A DNA stretch of 64,000 nucleotides from NCBI GenBank assembly GCA_027563935.2, contig CM050446.2:26849501-26913500 (forward strand). Direction: 5' to 3'. Below are positions 1-11,496 of this stretch, one piece after another. Position 1 is the first letter of the stretch, and every line of letters starts with the position of its first letter. The notes beneath the pieces are model-generated. The model was not told the origin of the DNA. It did not search any database and worked only from the letters and a program-made list of their open reading frames with translations. This DNA is from Costus lasius. Taxonomy: Eukaryota > Streptophyta > Magnoliopsida > Zingiberales > Costaceae. Both the position numbers and the translations under genes were made by a program.

Positions 1-193
1 ATCTCGACTAAGGACATTACAGCATGTCAGCCAAGCTGAACAGCATTGAGACATTATTCAGAAGCACACTTATTGCGGCAGACAATGTAACAAACTGAAT
101 AACAACCATTGCCTTTATAAACATAAGAGTTTATACATGATACTGAAAGAATCCCAAGGCCTCAAACATTAGCCTTAAGGGCATACCCCAACA
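1..193 (-). mobile_element. 5' end of a family-1 copia LTR, cut by window edge
   Basis: Read on the minus strand, this begins at 193 with TGTTG and a GGGTATGCCC-like opening and matches the start of the family-1 LTRs at 37724, 43812, 51237 and 54053. Only the first 193 bases lie in the window. The insertion point is inside the gag of a Ty3 element, whose reading frame runs straight into the LTR, so the Ty3 element is the older one. The other LTR end and the target duplication are outside the window. Confidence 0.9.
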
Positions 194-1549
194 TCCATTA
201 CACTTAATGTAAGTGTAGAAGATGCTCGTACGCTTCCAATCCTCGGACAGAGGGGGGCTATGGACAAGGGTGCAACGAACAACCGCCATGGTATGGCGTG
301 GCCTAGACTCGTCAACGGTGTAACACTGTGGGCCGACTTCCTGGGCCGCAGGTGGGCCGCAAGGAACTGGGGGTCGTGAGTCGCGTCGCTCGGGTGCGAT
401 GTGCAAAGAGTGGCGGGGACAGTCCTTGTTGAAGTGGCCGGTTTGGTTGCAGTGGCGGCAAGGGCCTGGGGGAATGGCGGCAATGGGTGCTTTACCCTTG
501 TCCTCCCACGTCAAGCGAGGAGGGGGTGCCTCGCGGGGCGCATCCTGGGGGAAATGCCGGGGACCAGCAGGGCTAGGACGTGGCGGTGCCTCGAGACGAG
601 GGGGAGGGGCCGGCGCCAGAGACGCATAAGCAGGCCGGCGAGCCGGGTAAGGTTCAGCACGATGGGTGCGCGAGCGGAGGTCCTGCTCGACCTCACGGGC
701 ATGGTGGAGGACAAGGATGATCGTGTCAAGACCGTAGGAGGGTAACGCGCGCCGAATCTCCTCGCGGAGACCATTGTGAAGCCGAGATAGGGTGAAGGCG
801 GAATCCTCCTTAAGGTTGCAGCGGATACCAAGCTCGTCAAAATGAGAGTGGTATGCATCGACAGTGTCAGACCCTTGGGAGCTAACGGAATACGAATCGA
901 GGAGGTGCTGCCTATAGGTGGGGGGCACATACTTCTCCTTAAGCCGGTAGCACATTTCCTCCCATCGGGTAATGGGGGGAAGATGTAGGTCTACTAATTG
1001 GCACTCTACGTTCATCCAATACAACCGAGCGGGGCCGGTTAGCAAAAGACGGACGTAACTGACTTTAAGGTGTTCGGACATGGCGCTCCATTCGAATTAG
1101 TTATCGACGGCAGCAGCCCAATCGAGGAAGACATGAGGGTCAAGGCTACCGTTGAAAATTGGAAGGTCAACGCGCGTGAGCCGGTGGACCTCGTCGTCCT
1201 CACGACTACGCGGAACAAGGCGACGTGGGTGAGGAGCGTCCTCGGCCCACGCGGACTCATTGGCAAAGGGGTCAAAGCGGGGTGACTCGTTGGCGCGCAT
1301 ACGCAGTGGGGCCAACGGAGGTGGAATACTAGCAGAGGGCTGGCCCTCGACGGGCTTAGCTCGGAGTTCCATGACTTGGTCCGTCAGATGATGGACCGGC
1401 GCCATGAGGCGCTGAAACATGGCTTCCATCGCTTCTAAACACGTGGACAGTGACTCAACCGACTCTACCCTAGGCGGAATACTTTCTTCGGTCGTAGCGG
1501 GCACTGGGGTAGGGGGTTGTTGATACGAGGCTCCTGATCTAGTGGTCAT
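194..1549 (-). pseudogene. Ty3/gypsy gag (element K), one internal stop, 3' end cut
   Basis: Gag forms the virus-like particle and binds element RNA. The frame opens at 1549 (MTTRSG) and runs downward. The N-terminal part is hydrophilic, followed by a typical Ty3 gag body (W-E-E-M near a Y-V-P-P motif), a proline-rich linker and one CCHC zinc knuckle (CRHCNQTGHFNKDC, near 420-460). A single TAA at 1097-1099 interrupts the frame between VDN and FEW; both sides are in the same frame, so one base change explains it. A family-1 copia LTR replaces everything downstream of 194, so protease and polymerase are absent. Family assignment is firm; lineage within Ty3 is not. Confidence 0.88.
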
Positions 1550-1644
1550 GATGTAGGAAATGCGAATGAATGCTGAAATAAAACCCGAAAAATCGAATGA
1601 AATGTAGTGGGAGACCGGCGAAGCTAGACAAGAGTTAGCTTCAA

Positions 1645-1659
1645 CTTCCTATGATACCA
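1645..1659 (-). other. Primer-binding site of Ty3 element K
   Basis: Minus strand TGGTATCATAGGAAG lies about 95 bases before the gag ATG. The first eight bases match the initiator-Met tRNA primer site common in plant LTR elements; the remainder diverges. Five bases separate it from the presumed LTR end at 1665. Confidence 0.6.
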
Positions 1660-1664
1660 AATTT

Positions 1665-2248
1665 TGACGCAGTTGATGAATAGGAGGATTCCTTAAAGCA
1701 ATACTCTACGGTGGGGGAACTATGATGCGGAAATCCAGGAGAAGGTCTTGAGACGAGGGAAGAGAAAGCATGTGCGATCGATGAAAATCCGCGGAGAAAA
1801 CCGATGGGAATAGCGCGAGATGTAACTTGAGAAACACTCGGGGCGACAAGAAACCACAGATCGAAACTCTAATGGAAAATACTCACCTCGATCGCGGAGC
1901 CAATGTTTGTTTTGCAAGCACACGCGCACGCCCTTCACAATGCTATGGCAACCCACCATGCTTACTCGTCCAAGACACAACGCAGCAAGATGAACATGCA
2001 AAGGACCAGGCGCCCAAGCGGGGTTCGCCGGGTGTTTTGATTGAAAGCTGAAAAGGAGCGTACAAAGAGGAGTCGAGGGAACTATAGGCGAGCTCCTCAG
2101 AGTTTTGCTGGACCTAAGGCCTTGCAAGGGAAGGCGCAAACTACAACAAGAACTAAGAAACACACAGCCCTTCAGCCCCTCTTTTATGGATCAAGAGGGG
2201 GGAGAGAGGGTCACAAGCTAAACATGTGAGGTAGTTGGAGAAGCCAAC
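1665..2248 (-). mobile_element. 3' part of the LTR of Ty3 element K
   Basis: Sequence upstream (minus sense) of the primer site, ending CA at 1665. It has no coding signal. It is interrupted at 2248 by a solo copia LTR and resumes at 3953. The outer end of this LTR was not located, so its full length is unknown. Confidence 0.55.
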
Positions 2249-3952
2249 TGTAAGTACCCCTTAACCTAAGGGGGGTCCCCTTCAAGGGGGAGCAAAAACC
2301 CTAGACATATGGCGCATAAAACTTTTGCAGCGGAATTAAGGGTTTGAAAGAATCTATTGCATGATATATGATCAACTTAAGTAAACTTGAATTCATACCA
2401 TAGCCATATGCGTTGGATGAAAACTTGGAAGGAAAGGCGCAAGCGAGCCTTCTCCTAAGGTGACGCACACAATTGGTGTCGCCTACTTTCCTTGGTGCTC
2501 CTTGTGCTAGCAAGGTTCCAAGAAGCCTTTGTCGAATGGAAGGGAGAAGAGATCGCCTTGCTTGAGTGAGTTTTTCTCTCTTGTCGTCCTCCTCTTCTCT
2601 AGCCGAGATGTTGTCTCGTCTAAGCCAAGCGTTGGCGACGAACAAAGAGAAGGGGGGCGTGAAGTGTGGCAATCGTGAGTCATGGCCACGATTAGTAGAA
2701 GTGCTATCCAAAAATAGCATCCACTTCTCAACGTGCGCTCTTGGGTTTACCCAATCGCAAATGCCACATCACTTGAACCATGCGCTCAACCAATGAGCCA
2801 GTTCACATCGGTTTGGTCCAAGACCAATTAACCCAAGCAATATGGTCTAGATCTTACTTAAACCCTAAGGCTTCAGATCTAACCGTCAATCTCTTCGATG
2901 CTCTTGATCTGACCGATCTGGCATCTATTCTCCCGATCGAAGCTTACCGATCTCAAGCCCTAATCAATCAAACATGATCAGACCAGATCTCACTCACAAT
3001 CAGAGATTAAATCCCTTTAAACTGAACCTGAACAATTCAGTCCACACGATCTGACTTAAGTAAGCCATATCATCAAATTGTGCGACCCTGAGGGTTTCCT
3101 TTAAATGTCGGTAACGATAATTCACATTATCACGATCAGTGAGGGGTATCTAGCAACACATCACTGTCTCCCGATATAAAGGAAAGAGTCTTCCAAGACT
3201 ACACCCAAACCACAGCACAAGTGTGAATCATTTCACAAAGCATACATATTTCCTTTGCCACTGGATGTTCTTATTGGACAAGCCTGTCAAGCTCGTAACT
3301 CCAATATGATGAGCATGATCAGAACAGATGAACATAGTCACCTGGGTATGGCCATACACTTTTCTCAATCATCTCATCCAGGGGGCCCCTTTAGAACATC
3401 AGACTCCTTAAACAAGGAGACGGCAATCCTATGTCTATCACTAGTGCTCTAACCTGACTCAAGCTCACCATCCAAGATAGTCTATAATCATTATGTTTCA
3501 AATGATATTGAACCATCTCAAAACAATGACAATCATCATTTAGAAAACACAAGTGATCTCAAGTCAGAGGAAATGTGCCACTTGTCTTAATCAAGGAACA
3601 TTCACATTGTGACAAACAATTGAACATCCTAGTAGGGTCTGTCCAGTACATCCAATGTACCCATGAGTCTACATCTTATTCCATGCTCGAAGCATCCTAT
3701 AAGATTAGAACACATATTAGTCTTAACAATATCAAGGCTGTCTCATGTTCACCAAGATATATCGACTAAGGACATAATAGCATTTCAGCCTAGCTGAACA
3801 GCATTGAGACATTATTCAGAAGAACATATATTGCAGCAGACAATGTAAACAACTGAATAATAACCATGCCTTTATAAACATAACAGTTTATTACATGATA
3901 CAGATACATTCCCACGGGCCTCAAACATTAGCCTTAAGGGCATACCCCAACA
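2249..3952 (-). mobile_element. Family-1 copia solo LTR with 5-bp target duplication
   Basis: A complete 1704-base LTR, TGTTGGGG at 3952 down to the terminal CA at 2249, flanked by identical CCAAC at 2244-2248 and 3953-3957. No internal region is attached. This is the footprint left when the two LTRs of an element recombine and the interior is lost. It carries the ATG-GCT-ATG directly followed by GTATGA (2407 down to 2393) seen in the other family-1 LTRs. Open frames inside it are not genes. Confidence 0.95.
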
Positions 3953-5131
3953 CCAACCACCTAAACAAACTAAAGTAGGGTCAAGATGCCCCATAACTAC
4001 TGAAAAGTAAAACAAACTAGCAACTATTCCCTGGGCAATTCCTTCATGCGAGGGGTGTGAGGCGTCGAGTGAAGCGTCGAGTGAAAGAGTCGTCCACGTG
4101 GTCGCTGTCCGGACCCACGTGGCGCTACACCATCTCCGAGCAAGCCGCCACGAAGCAGCAGAACTTGCTGATGGTGGGCTGATTCTGGACGTTATTGGCG
4201 GTGTCGTGTGCTGAGTTGACGACCCGGTTGTTGTAGTGGTCGGTGGGCTGGTCACGGTCGGTGGTCGAGTCTCAAAGCGGCCCCCGAGTGAGGGGTAGCG
4301 GGGGAAGCGGATGAAGGGATGTCGTGGAAGCAGGAGAAGTCACATTGCCAGAGCGGATGGGGCATGTCATGGCTGTCAAAGGGCTCATCACTCCCACAAA
4401 ACGGTCTGGAGGGTGCGAGGACCGCTGAGAACGTCGAACGGGGTGGAAAACCACTGTCTTTGGCTTTCTGGGGCTGAACACGGCCGTGTTCGGCATCTGA
4501 TTTCTGCGTTGAGGTGAACACGGCTGGTGTCATGGCCATGTTGGGGGTCTGCGAGCTCGTCACGGCCTGGCCGTGTTTCGCGTCATGGCCGTGTTCGCTG
4601 GGGCCAAAATCCACAGAATGTTGCGCTTATTTCACGGCGGTGCCGTAACCTGGAATACGAGCCGTAATCTTGTTCACAGCCTGGCTGTGTTCTCCATCAC
4701 GGCCGTGTTCGCTGGGGCCGAAATCCACAGAATGTTGCGCTGATTTCACGGCGGTGCCGTAACCTGGAATACGGGCCGTAATCTTGTTCACGGCCTGGCC
4801 GTGTTCTCCGTCACGACCGTGTTCGCTGGGGCTGAAATCCACAGATTGTTGCGCTGATTTCACGGCGGTGCCGTAACCTGCAATACGGGCCGTAATCTTG
4901 TTCACGGCCTGGCCGTGTTCTCCGCCATGGCCGTGTCGCAGGCCGTGTTTTCGTTCGCGTCCGCCTTTGACGGTGTCACGGCCGTGTTCTCCATCACGGC
5001 CTGGCCATGTTCAGGGCGGCAGAGGGCTTCCTGATCTGAATTTTGGGGGGGTGTCTTCGTCAAGTCCTAGGAAGTCTCCCCAAGCATCTTCCAGAGGAAT
5101 GTGGCCTTCCCCATAGGCGTCTATGACTCCG
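3953..5131. repeat. Non-coding GC-rich flank, probably the rest of the K LTR
   Basis: It continues from the right-hand target duplication of the solo LTR. No protein family is recognisable. From about 4470 it is dense in inverted repeats built on CACGGCCGTG, including a perfect 16-base palindrome at 4476-4491. The boundary with the copia fragment at 5132 is abrupt. Assignment to the K LTR is inferred from position only. Confidence 0.45.
4597..4935. repeat. Three tandem copies of a 114-bp unit
   Basis: Units start at 4597, 4711 and 4825 with GCTGGGGCYGAAATCC-like sequence and differ at a few positions. Each unit holds several CACGGCCGTG-type inverted repeats. Because 114 is divisible by three, one minus-strand frame stays open across the array as a 38-residue repeat; that is a property of the period and not evidence of a protein. 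Confidence 0.9.
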
Positions 5132-7216
5132 TCAATAAGCCACGTCTGATCTAGTACATAACATCACATACATGATCAAACCTACTACCAAAGCATAGGG
5201 AACTCGACTCATGTCATCCCTCTCAGCCTGTATGGTGCGACACTGGCTCTGGGAGAGAATAAGGCCATATCTCACTAGAAGGTATCCTTTCTTGAATTGC
5301 TCCAAGTTGAACCTCTCTAGGACCTTATCAATGTAGGTACTCTGACTAAGTGCCAGAAGCTTCTTGGATCTATCTCGGTAGATCCTCACGCCTAGGATAT
5401 AGGTGGGCTCGCCTAAGTCTTTCATCTTAAAACACTTTCCCAACTATGTCTTCACAGCTTGAAGACTAGGGATGTCGTTTCCGATGAGTAGTATGTCGTC
5501 GACATACAAGACCAGAAATGTCACCAAGCTCCCACTGAATTTTCTGTACACACAGGCGTCATCTTCGCTCTTGATAAAGCGGTAATCTCTTACTGCCTTA
5601 TCAAATCAAAGATTCCAACTTCGAGATGCTTGCTTTAATCCATAAATGGATTGCTTTAGCCTGCATACCTTATTGGCCTCTGCAGAATGGATGAAACCAT
5701 TAGGCTGTGTATATATACACATCCTCTGTTAGCTTCCCGTTAAGGAATGTTGTCTTTACATCCATCGGAAATATCTCATAATCGTGATATGCAGTTATAC
5801 CAAGTAGGATTTGAATGGATTTGATCATAGCAACTGGCAAGAAGGTTTCATCATAGTCTACCCCATGGACCTGTCTGAATCCTTTAGCCACAAGTCTACC
5901 CTTATAGGTAATTATGTTGCCATCCATGTCAGTCTTCCTCTTGAAAACCCATTTACACCCTATAGGTTTTACCCCACTAGGTAGCTCAACCAAATCCTAG
6001 ACTTGGTTAGCCGACATGGAATCCATCTCAGATCTCATGGCCTCAAGCCATCTCTTGGAGTTCGGTCGAGCGACTGCCTCTTCATAGGTCTTGGGTTCAA
6101 CCTCGATGATGAAGATGCCGTCATGTTGGGTCGGCAGCGACCCGTACCTCTCAGGTGCCTAACGAATCCTCCCAGACCTACGTGGGACTTGTGTCTGAGC
6201 CTCCAGTTGCCCAACAATCGGTGCAGGTGTTTCAGGTTCCATCTCATTTGCTGTGTCTTGTGGTTGACCTTGGACCTCATCCAAGTCAAACTCCCTCCCA
6301 CTAACTTCTTTCATGAGAAACTCCTTCTCTAGAAAGACAGCACCTTGAGCAATAAAAACTTTGTTCTCTGTGGGAATATAGAAGTAGTATCCTTTAGTTT
6401 CCTTAGGATACCCCACAAACACGCATTTATCAGATCTGGGTTCTAGCTTGCTAGAATCCTAACATTTGACATAAGCCTCACATCCCCAAACTCTGATAAA
6501 AGAGAGATTCGGGCGTCTCCCACTCCATTCCTCGTATGGAATCTTGGAGACACTCTTACATGGAACATTATTCAGTATGAGAGAAGCTGTCTCAAGTGCA
6601 TGGCCCTAGAACGAGAGTGGTAGAGTTGCATGACTCATCATAGATCGAACCATGTCCAACAAAGTTCGATTTCTCCTCTCGGACACGCCATTCTATTGAG
6701 GTGTTCCAGGAGGAGTTAGCTGGGATAGAATCCCGCACTCTCTAAGATAGTCAAAGAACTCACCGCTCAAGTATTCTCCACCACGATCTAATAGAAGATT
6801 CTTAATAGATTTACCAAGCTAGTTCTCTGCTTCATGTCTGAACTTCTTAAATTTTTGAAAGGATTCAGACTTATGTCTCATCAAATAGACATAATTATAT
6901 CTATTGAAGTCATCAGTAAATGTGATGAATTAGTTGTACCCTCCTCTGGCTTGTTTACTGAATGGCCCACACACATCATTTTGTATGAGATCCAATAAAC
7001 CTCCTGCCCTCCCACCTATCTTAGTGAAGGGCACTTTTGTCATCTTCCCTAATAAACAAGGCTCACATGTATCAAACTCCTCTAAGGAGGTTGAATCTAA
7101 CAATCCATTTACATGGAGTTATTTTATGTGATTCTTATTTATATGGGATAATCGACAATGCCAAAAGTACGCACCAACTGAACCGCTTAGTTTGATCCTT
7201 TTATGATTTATGTTAT
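5132..7216 (-). pseudogene. Truncated copia pol fragment (element G)
   Basis: Minus-strand remains of integrase, from the DVCGPFSKQARGG region near 6970 through D-R-G-G-E-Y and N-G-V-S-E-R-R, then the FVGYPKETKGYYFY region (6159-6422), then reverse transcriptase (GCKWVFKRK near 5960 and KDLGEPTYILGV near 5400). The frame is broken by many stops and shifts. Several stops replace Trp or Gln (TGG to TAG in QWNGV and SFWGH; CAG to TAG in ENQLGK), the pattern left by C-to-T change. It is cut at 7216 by the LTR of element T and ends at 5132 inside the CTRSDVAYG motif. LTRs, gag and RNase H are missing. Old relative of families 1 and 2. Confidence 0.9.
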
Positions 7217-8737
7217 TGATAGGTTCGTACCGCAAGTGCACGAGCTATCGCGTAATAAAAAGTATCGATCCCACGAGGACTAGGGGTAAAGTACTAACTA
7301 ATCAGTTAACTAATAGTGAGGCGATCAAATAATCAAAGGAGTATAGCTAAATCCTAATGCAAGTAAGTAAACTGAAGCAAGTAAAATGCAAAACAAGGAA
7401 CAAGCGGGTTGTAAAGATCTTGAGAGAAGATCGGGGTTTTGGGTTTTACCACACTGAAGCATGAAAGAAAGTTAATGTTGATATTTTAAACATTGTTTTA
7501 CCTATGTTCTTAAGATAATCCTTCCTAAGGTACAAACGCGCTCCCTCTCAGGACACAGTCCGATATCTAACTTGACCTAAGTCTCCTACTCTTGTGGCAA
7601 ACTGGGTTAAGTAGACCCAATGAGTTCTATGAAGAATTAGGGTTCCTCGGGTGATTTCGACAACTCTCGTGGCCGAAATCACCAGTCTAGTCTAAAGGGA
7701 TTCGACATTGTGGTTCACCTCTTAGTCCTTCCCACAACATCTAAAACATAAATATGTGTGGCCAGTACATAATCATGAATTAAAACTTCCTAGACATGAA
7801 TAAGAATAAAGATAAATTTAAGCAAAATATGAATCAAGCATTAAAAATTAACATTCTTACAGTGGGCTACGCTCAAACCCCAAAAAGAAGTTTACGCTAC
7901 AAGATATATCGTTAAACACATGAAATCTTTCATACAAATTAAATCAAACCAGGGGGAAAGCTAGATCCTTGATGGGAGAGGGTAAAGCAAGATCCTTAGT
8001 GTCGAAACGAGGAGGAAATCGAGCTGGAATAGCCTTTCGTCGCCGAAAATCGCCTCCAAACCCTACTTGTCGCCTCTTTCATTCGTTCTCCACAACCATT
8101 GCACTAAATCTGATGATTCCAGTCCTAAATTTTTGCTTGCCAAGTTGGGAAGGTCCCTCCCAAATTTTGGCAAATTTCGTTTCAAAAATAGCAAGATATG
8201 GGTGAAAAACCAAACGGGTGTCGAACTGGGCAGAATCGTTCATGGCCCGTGTATCGATACACGGCCTTGCCTGTGAACGGTTCGGCGAACTTTAAATTCT
8301 AGAGAACTTACTCTTCACGGCCATGTATGGGTTCACGGGTGTGCCCGTGAACGCTTTGGTGAATTCTAGAGAAGTCGGCCGATCCCTTCACGGCCGTGCA
8401 TGGATGCACAGGCATGCCTGTGAACGGCTCGGCATAGTCTGGGAAAGAAGGCTCATGCACGGCCATGCCGGTGAAGAGTGTAGAGGACTCCGATTGAGCT
8501 GAAATTTGACCTGTAGCTTCAACTCATCATGAGGAATCGTCCCATATCTTCAGATCTTCCAAATTCCAATAATTTTGGGGCAAAATCCCTACATTTCAAT
8601 AAAACCTAGGAAAAGTGAAGATTCTGAATAATTCAAAGTATTTAGGCAAATAAATGAGACAAAGCATGCATTTTACTTCAAAATAATAATAAAATTAAGC
8701 CGCGATATACCATATATATGCATGTTATGAAAATGCA
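7217..8737 (-). mobile_element. 3' LTR of Tat-type Ty3 element T
   Basis: 1521 bases, minus sense TGCATTTTC at 8737 to TATCA at 7217. It is closely similar over its whole length to 19967-21478. The middle (8225-8480) is packed with inverted repeats of the TTCACGGCCGTG kind. No coding content; the open frames near 7969-8276 recur as non-conserved frames in the second copy. Confidence 0.88.
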
Positions 8738-9721
8738 TCGGACTTAAAGTTTTGCTTGTCCTCAAGCAATTGAATTGTCTAGAACATAGTGACAGAAGGA
8801 AATGAAAAGTCTCGGCTAGCTTTGGTATATCTAACAGGGTGAAAATTTAGTCACAGTAGGCCACGAGTTATAATTCAGAGTCGAAAGTAAATTAAACCAA
8901 ATATTACTAATACAATCACTTAGAGTATGCACAGTTGACAGTACCAAAAACCTTTACAACACATCTCACATAAATGATATAATTGATCAAGCATTCATAA
9001 AGCAAATGATCGTACATGTACATTAAGTCATGGGAAAATAGCATCGGTACCACATAGTCTCTATGTGGTGCCCTTTTTTTTTTTACAGTGCCAAGCCAGA
9101 GAGTAGAGAACTTCATGGCTTCGATACCACTACGAGTAGGTGATGTCTGGGGATAGTGCCAAGCATGAGACAGAAGGAACTTAGGTTCCACTATCCATTT
9201 TATGTCAATGCTAGGAACAGTGCCAAGTGGAATTACAATTTGCAATGTACAAGTACACTTCGGTATCACTGTTATTATTTCTTATTCCCATGATAAGATG
9301 TACAATGAATACTGAATTTATGAATCTGGATGCAAATAATCATGTCACATGTGATGCATGTCAGGGTTAAGATAAAGACAACAAGCAAACTCTCCATGAT
9401 CAAAGAAATAATGCGTTGAGTTAATTAAAACATTCAACTGCACCAAACAAAAGGCTAAGTGTGCAAACTGTAACCAATATAGATTCCAAAGCATGCAAGA
9501 TTCTTATTTGAATCAATCCAGTACCCATAGAACAAATGAACTTCAAAGACGAAGCAAATATCGACAATGTGGTGTGGGGTAGACACCTAAGATGTTGAAA
9601 CTACTAGAAAAGTAAAGTCATGCAAAAAGGGAAATGACAAGCTAACTAAGTAAAACTAATAACATAAATAAAACTACTGGAAACATAAAAAGCTGACCAA
9701 GTGATGGTAAAACCAAAGTGC
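8738..9721 (-). other. 3' untranslated region and polypurine region of element T
   Basis: In minus sense this lies between the last coding frame of T and its 3' LTR. It ends in a CTTGAGGACAAGC block (8738-8775) that plant Tat/Athila elements carry just before the LTR. It contains a 12-bp-stem hairpin (9046-9072) and three further hairpin units (9086-9132, 9151-9196, 9216-9273), described in the findings. The same region recurs at 21479-22480. Confidence 0.7.
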
Positions 9722-9975
9722 TCATCCCCAGCACTGATCCAGCCGCTGCTGAAGCTCCTGAACAGACTCCAGTATGGAAGACTAGACTAGTCCTTGACGT
9801 CCTACTTCAGTCTCGAGGTCTCATAGCTGTGCTAATGCTTCAATAACAGTATGTTGGGTATCATCCTGAGCATCCCGGATAAACCAGATCATAGCCTCCA
9901 TGGGATCAAGCTGGGTGGTAGGTCGCTACGAAGGGGGTGGTGGAGCAGTGTCGAGAGGAACATCATGATCCTCAA
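9722..9975 (-). pseudogene. C-terminal end of an extra frame in element T, coiled-coil-like
   Basis: Minus-strand frame ending at the stop 9722-9724. It reads VEAVEDHDVPLDT, a proline stretch, RPTTQLDP, then a charged helical segment (EAMIWFIRDAQDD, ALAQL, DLETEVG, SVQELQQRLDQ). Three in-frame stops (S*RPT, QL*DL, LV*SS) break it here. The duplicate at 22478-22690 encodes the same segment with a different set of stops, so the ancestor was one open frame. The heptad-like spacing suggests a coiled coil. Position between pol and the 3' untranslated region fits the extra frame known from some Tat elements; its function is unknown. The start is lost. Confidence 0.55.
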
Positions 9976-11496
9976 CTGCTTCCACTCTATATATGAAAAA
10001 TCGACTCTTGAGTGAGATTTATGCAAAATCGTGGTTGAAGTTTTTCTAGAGTTACTGTAGCTTCACAATTTTTGCAAAAACTCTATATATTTGTGTTGGT
10101 ATATGATGTTTGTGATTTGACATATATGATGGCTTTTGATGTATTTGGATGCATGATATTGATTTGGGATGTATTTGGATGCATGAAACATGACAGTATT
10201 TGAAGTTTGAAACTTGTATACATTGTAAAAATTAATTATCATTAATGTGATACAGTTTCTAGATTTTTCTAGGTCATGTTCTCATATTTTGATATAATTG
10301 CATAGGGAATCATAATATATTTTAAAAGGAACTCTTGAAAATTTTTTCTGAAATTCATCATGACTTGAGTTAATCTTTATGTATGTGCAACAATTTAAGT
10401 CTAGGGTGTCCTTCATGATATGCTTATTCTTCAGAGCTTTATAAATATGTATTTTGAATGTTTATGATTGTTAAGGATGATCAAATTTGTTTTACCCTTG
10501 ATTTTGGACTTAGGAAACATTTTGAGTGATTGATTTGATGACTTAGGGAATTTTTGAAGTTTCATGCAGACTTAAATTGTTGAGTAAATTCAATTCTGGA
10601 ATTGATAAAATTTATATGTGAATTGTTATATGTTCAAAAGACACATGCATAGTATCTTATTACTTGAAGTTAAATTTATTTATGTCTACTTGATGGAAAT
10701 TTTTATGAAGAGAATTTGGTGATATTTATTTAACTGAGATTTGCTCTAACTCCTCTGGTTGAGTGATCTAAAGTCATGAGTTATATTATACCACAATATG
10801 GTATACTTTAAGTCTGTTGCGATCAAGTATCGACAACGATTTAAATACCATGCCACTGACTGACTTTCTCCAGAAATAAAAAAAAAGAGAAAAAAAAAGA
10901 AAAAAAGGGAAAAGACTCCTCTACTTGGCACTGTTAAATTTGACAGTGGTACCTAAGACATGAGTTGAAGTCTAATAAAAAAAAGGAGAGGATGAAAATG
11001 GAGAAAAAGAGAAAGCTGTAGGCCATGTGGACAACTCTGCTGACTTTCATGATTGAGACTATGAGTTAAATTATACTACTTTGTAGTATACTTTAAACTT
11101 GTTATGATGCTAACAGTAAATAGCATATAACAGTTTAAAGACCAAATTGCTTTAAAAAATCTCTTATCTTTAACATCACTGAAATTCTTGAAGTAGAAAT
11201 TTTATCTGTTAAGTGAAATGGATTTATTAAGATGAAAGTATTTGATGCTTAGTGTGTGTTGAATGGATGTTATGACATGAATTGTGAATTTTATCTTTCT
11301 TGGATTGTAACCTCTTGGGAATTTATTTCTATTATGATTTTTCTTGAATTACTTGAGTTTGAAATATTGATTGCTTAATTTGTAAACTGAGGATATTAAT
11401 AGGGGCAAAAACAATTGAAAAATCCTTATCTTTACATTCTTTATACATATCAAGGTATTGCTTGAGGACAAGCAAAATTCTAAGTTTAGGGTTATT
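9976..11496 (+). other. 3' internal end of a plus-strand Tat-type Ty3 element
   Basis: AT-rich non-coding sequence ending in CTTGAGGACAAGCAA near 11460 and a purine-rich AAGTTTAGGG stretch immediately before the LTR at 11497, as in Tat/Athila elements. A-rich runs lie near 10880-10910. A hairpin of the same type as in T (GGCACTGT...ACAGTGGTACC) lies near 10926-10955. No coding frame is recognisable. The 5' portion of the element is missing; the junction at about 9975 with T is abrupt. Confidence 0.65.

Noticed and set aside
4627..4905. 38-residue tandem-repeat protein
   Set aside because: It is a by-product of a 114-base period in non-coding sequence, with no start context or known motif.
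4597..4935. CRISPR-like spaced repeats
   Set aside because: The units are contiguous, 114 bases long and only three, without unique spacers.
9046..9080. Strong hairpin followed by a T run, like a bacterial terminator
   Set aside because: The context is a plant retrotransposon whose sense strand is the opposite one, where the run is A before the hairpin.
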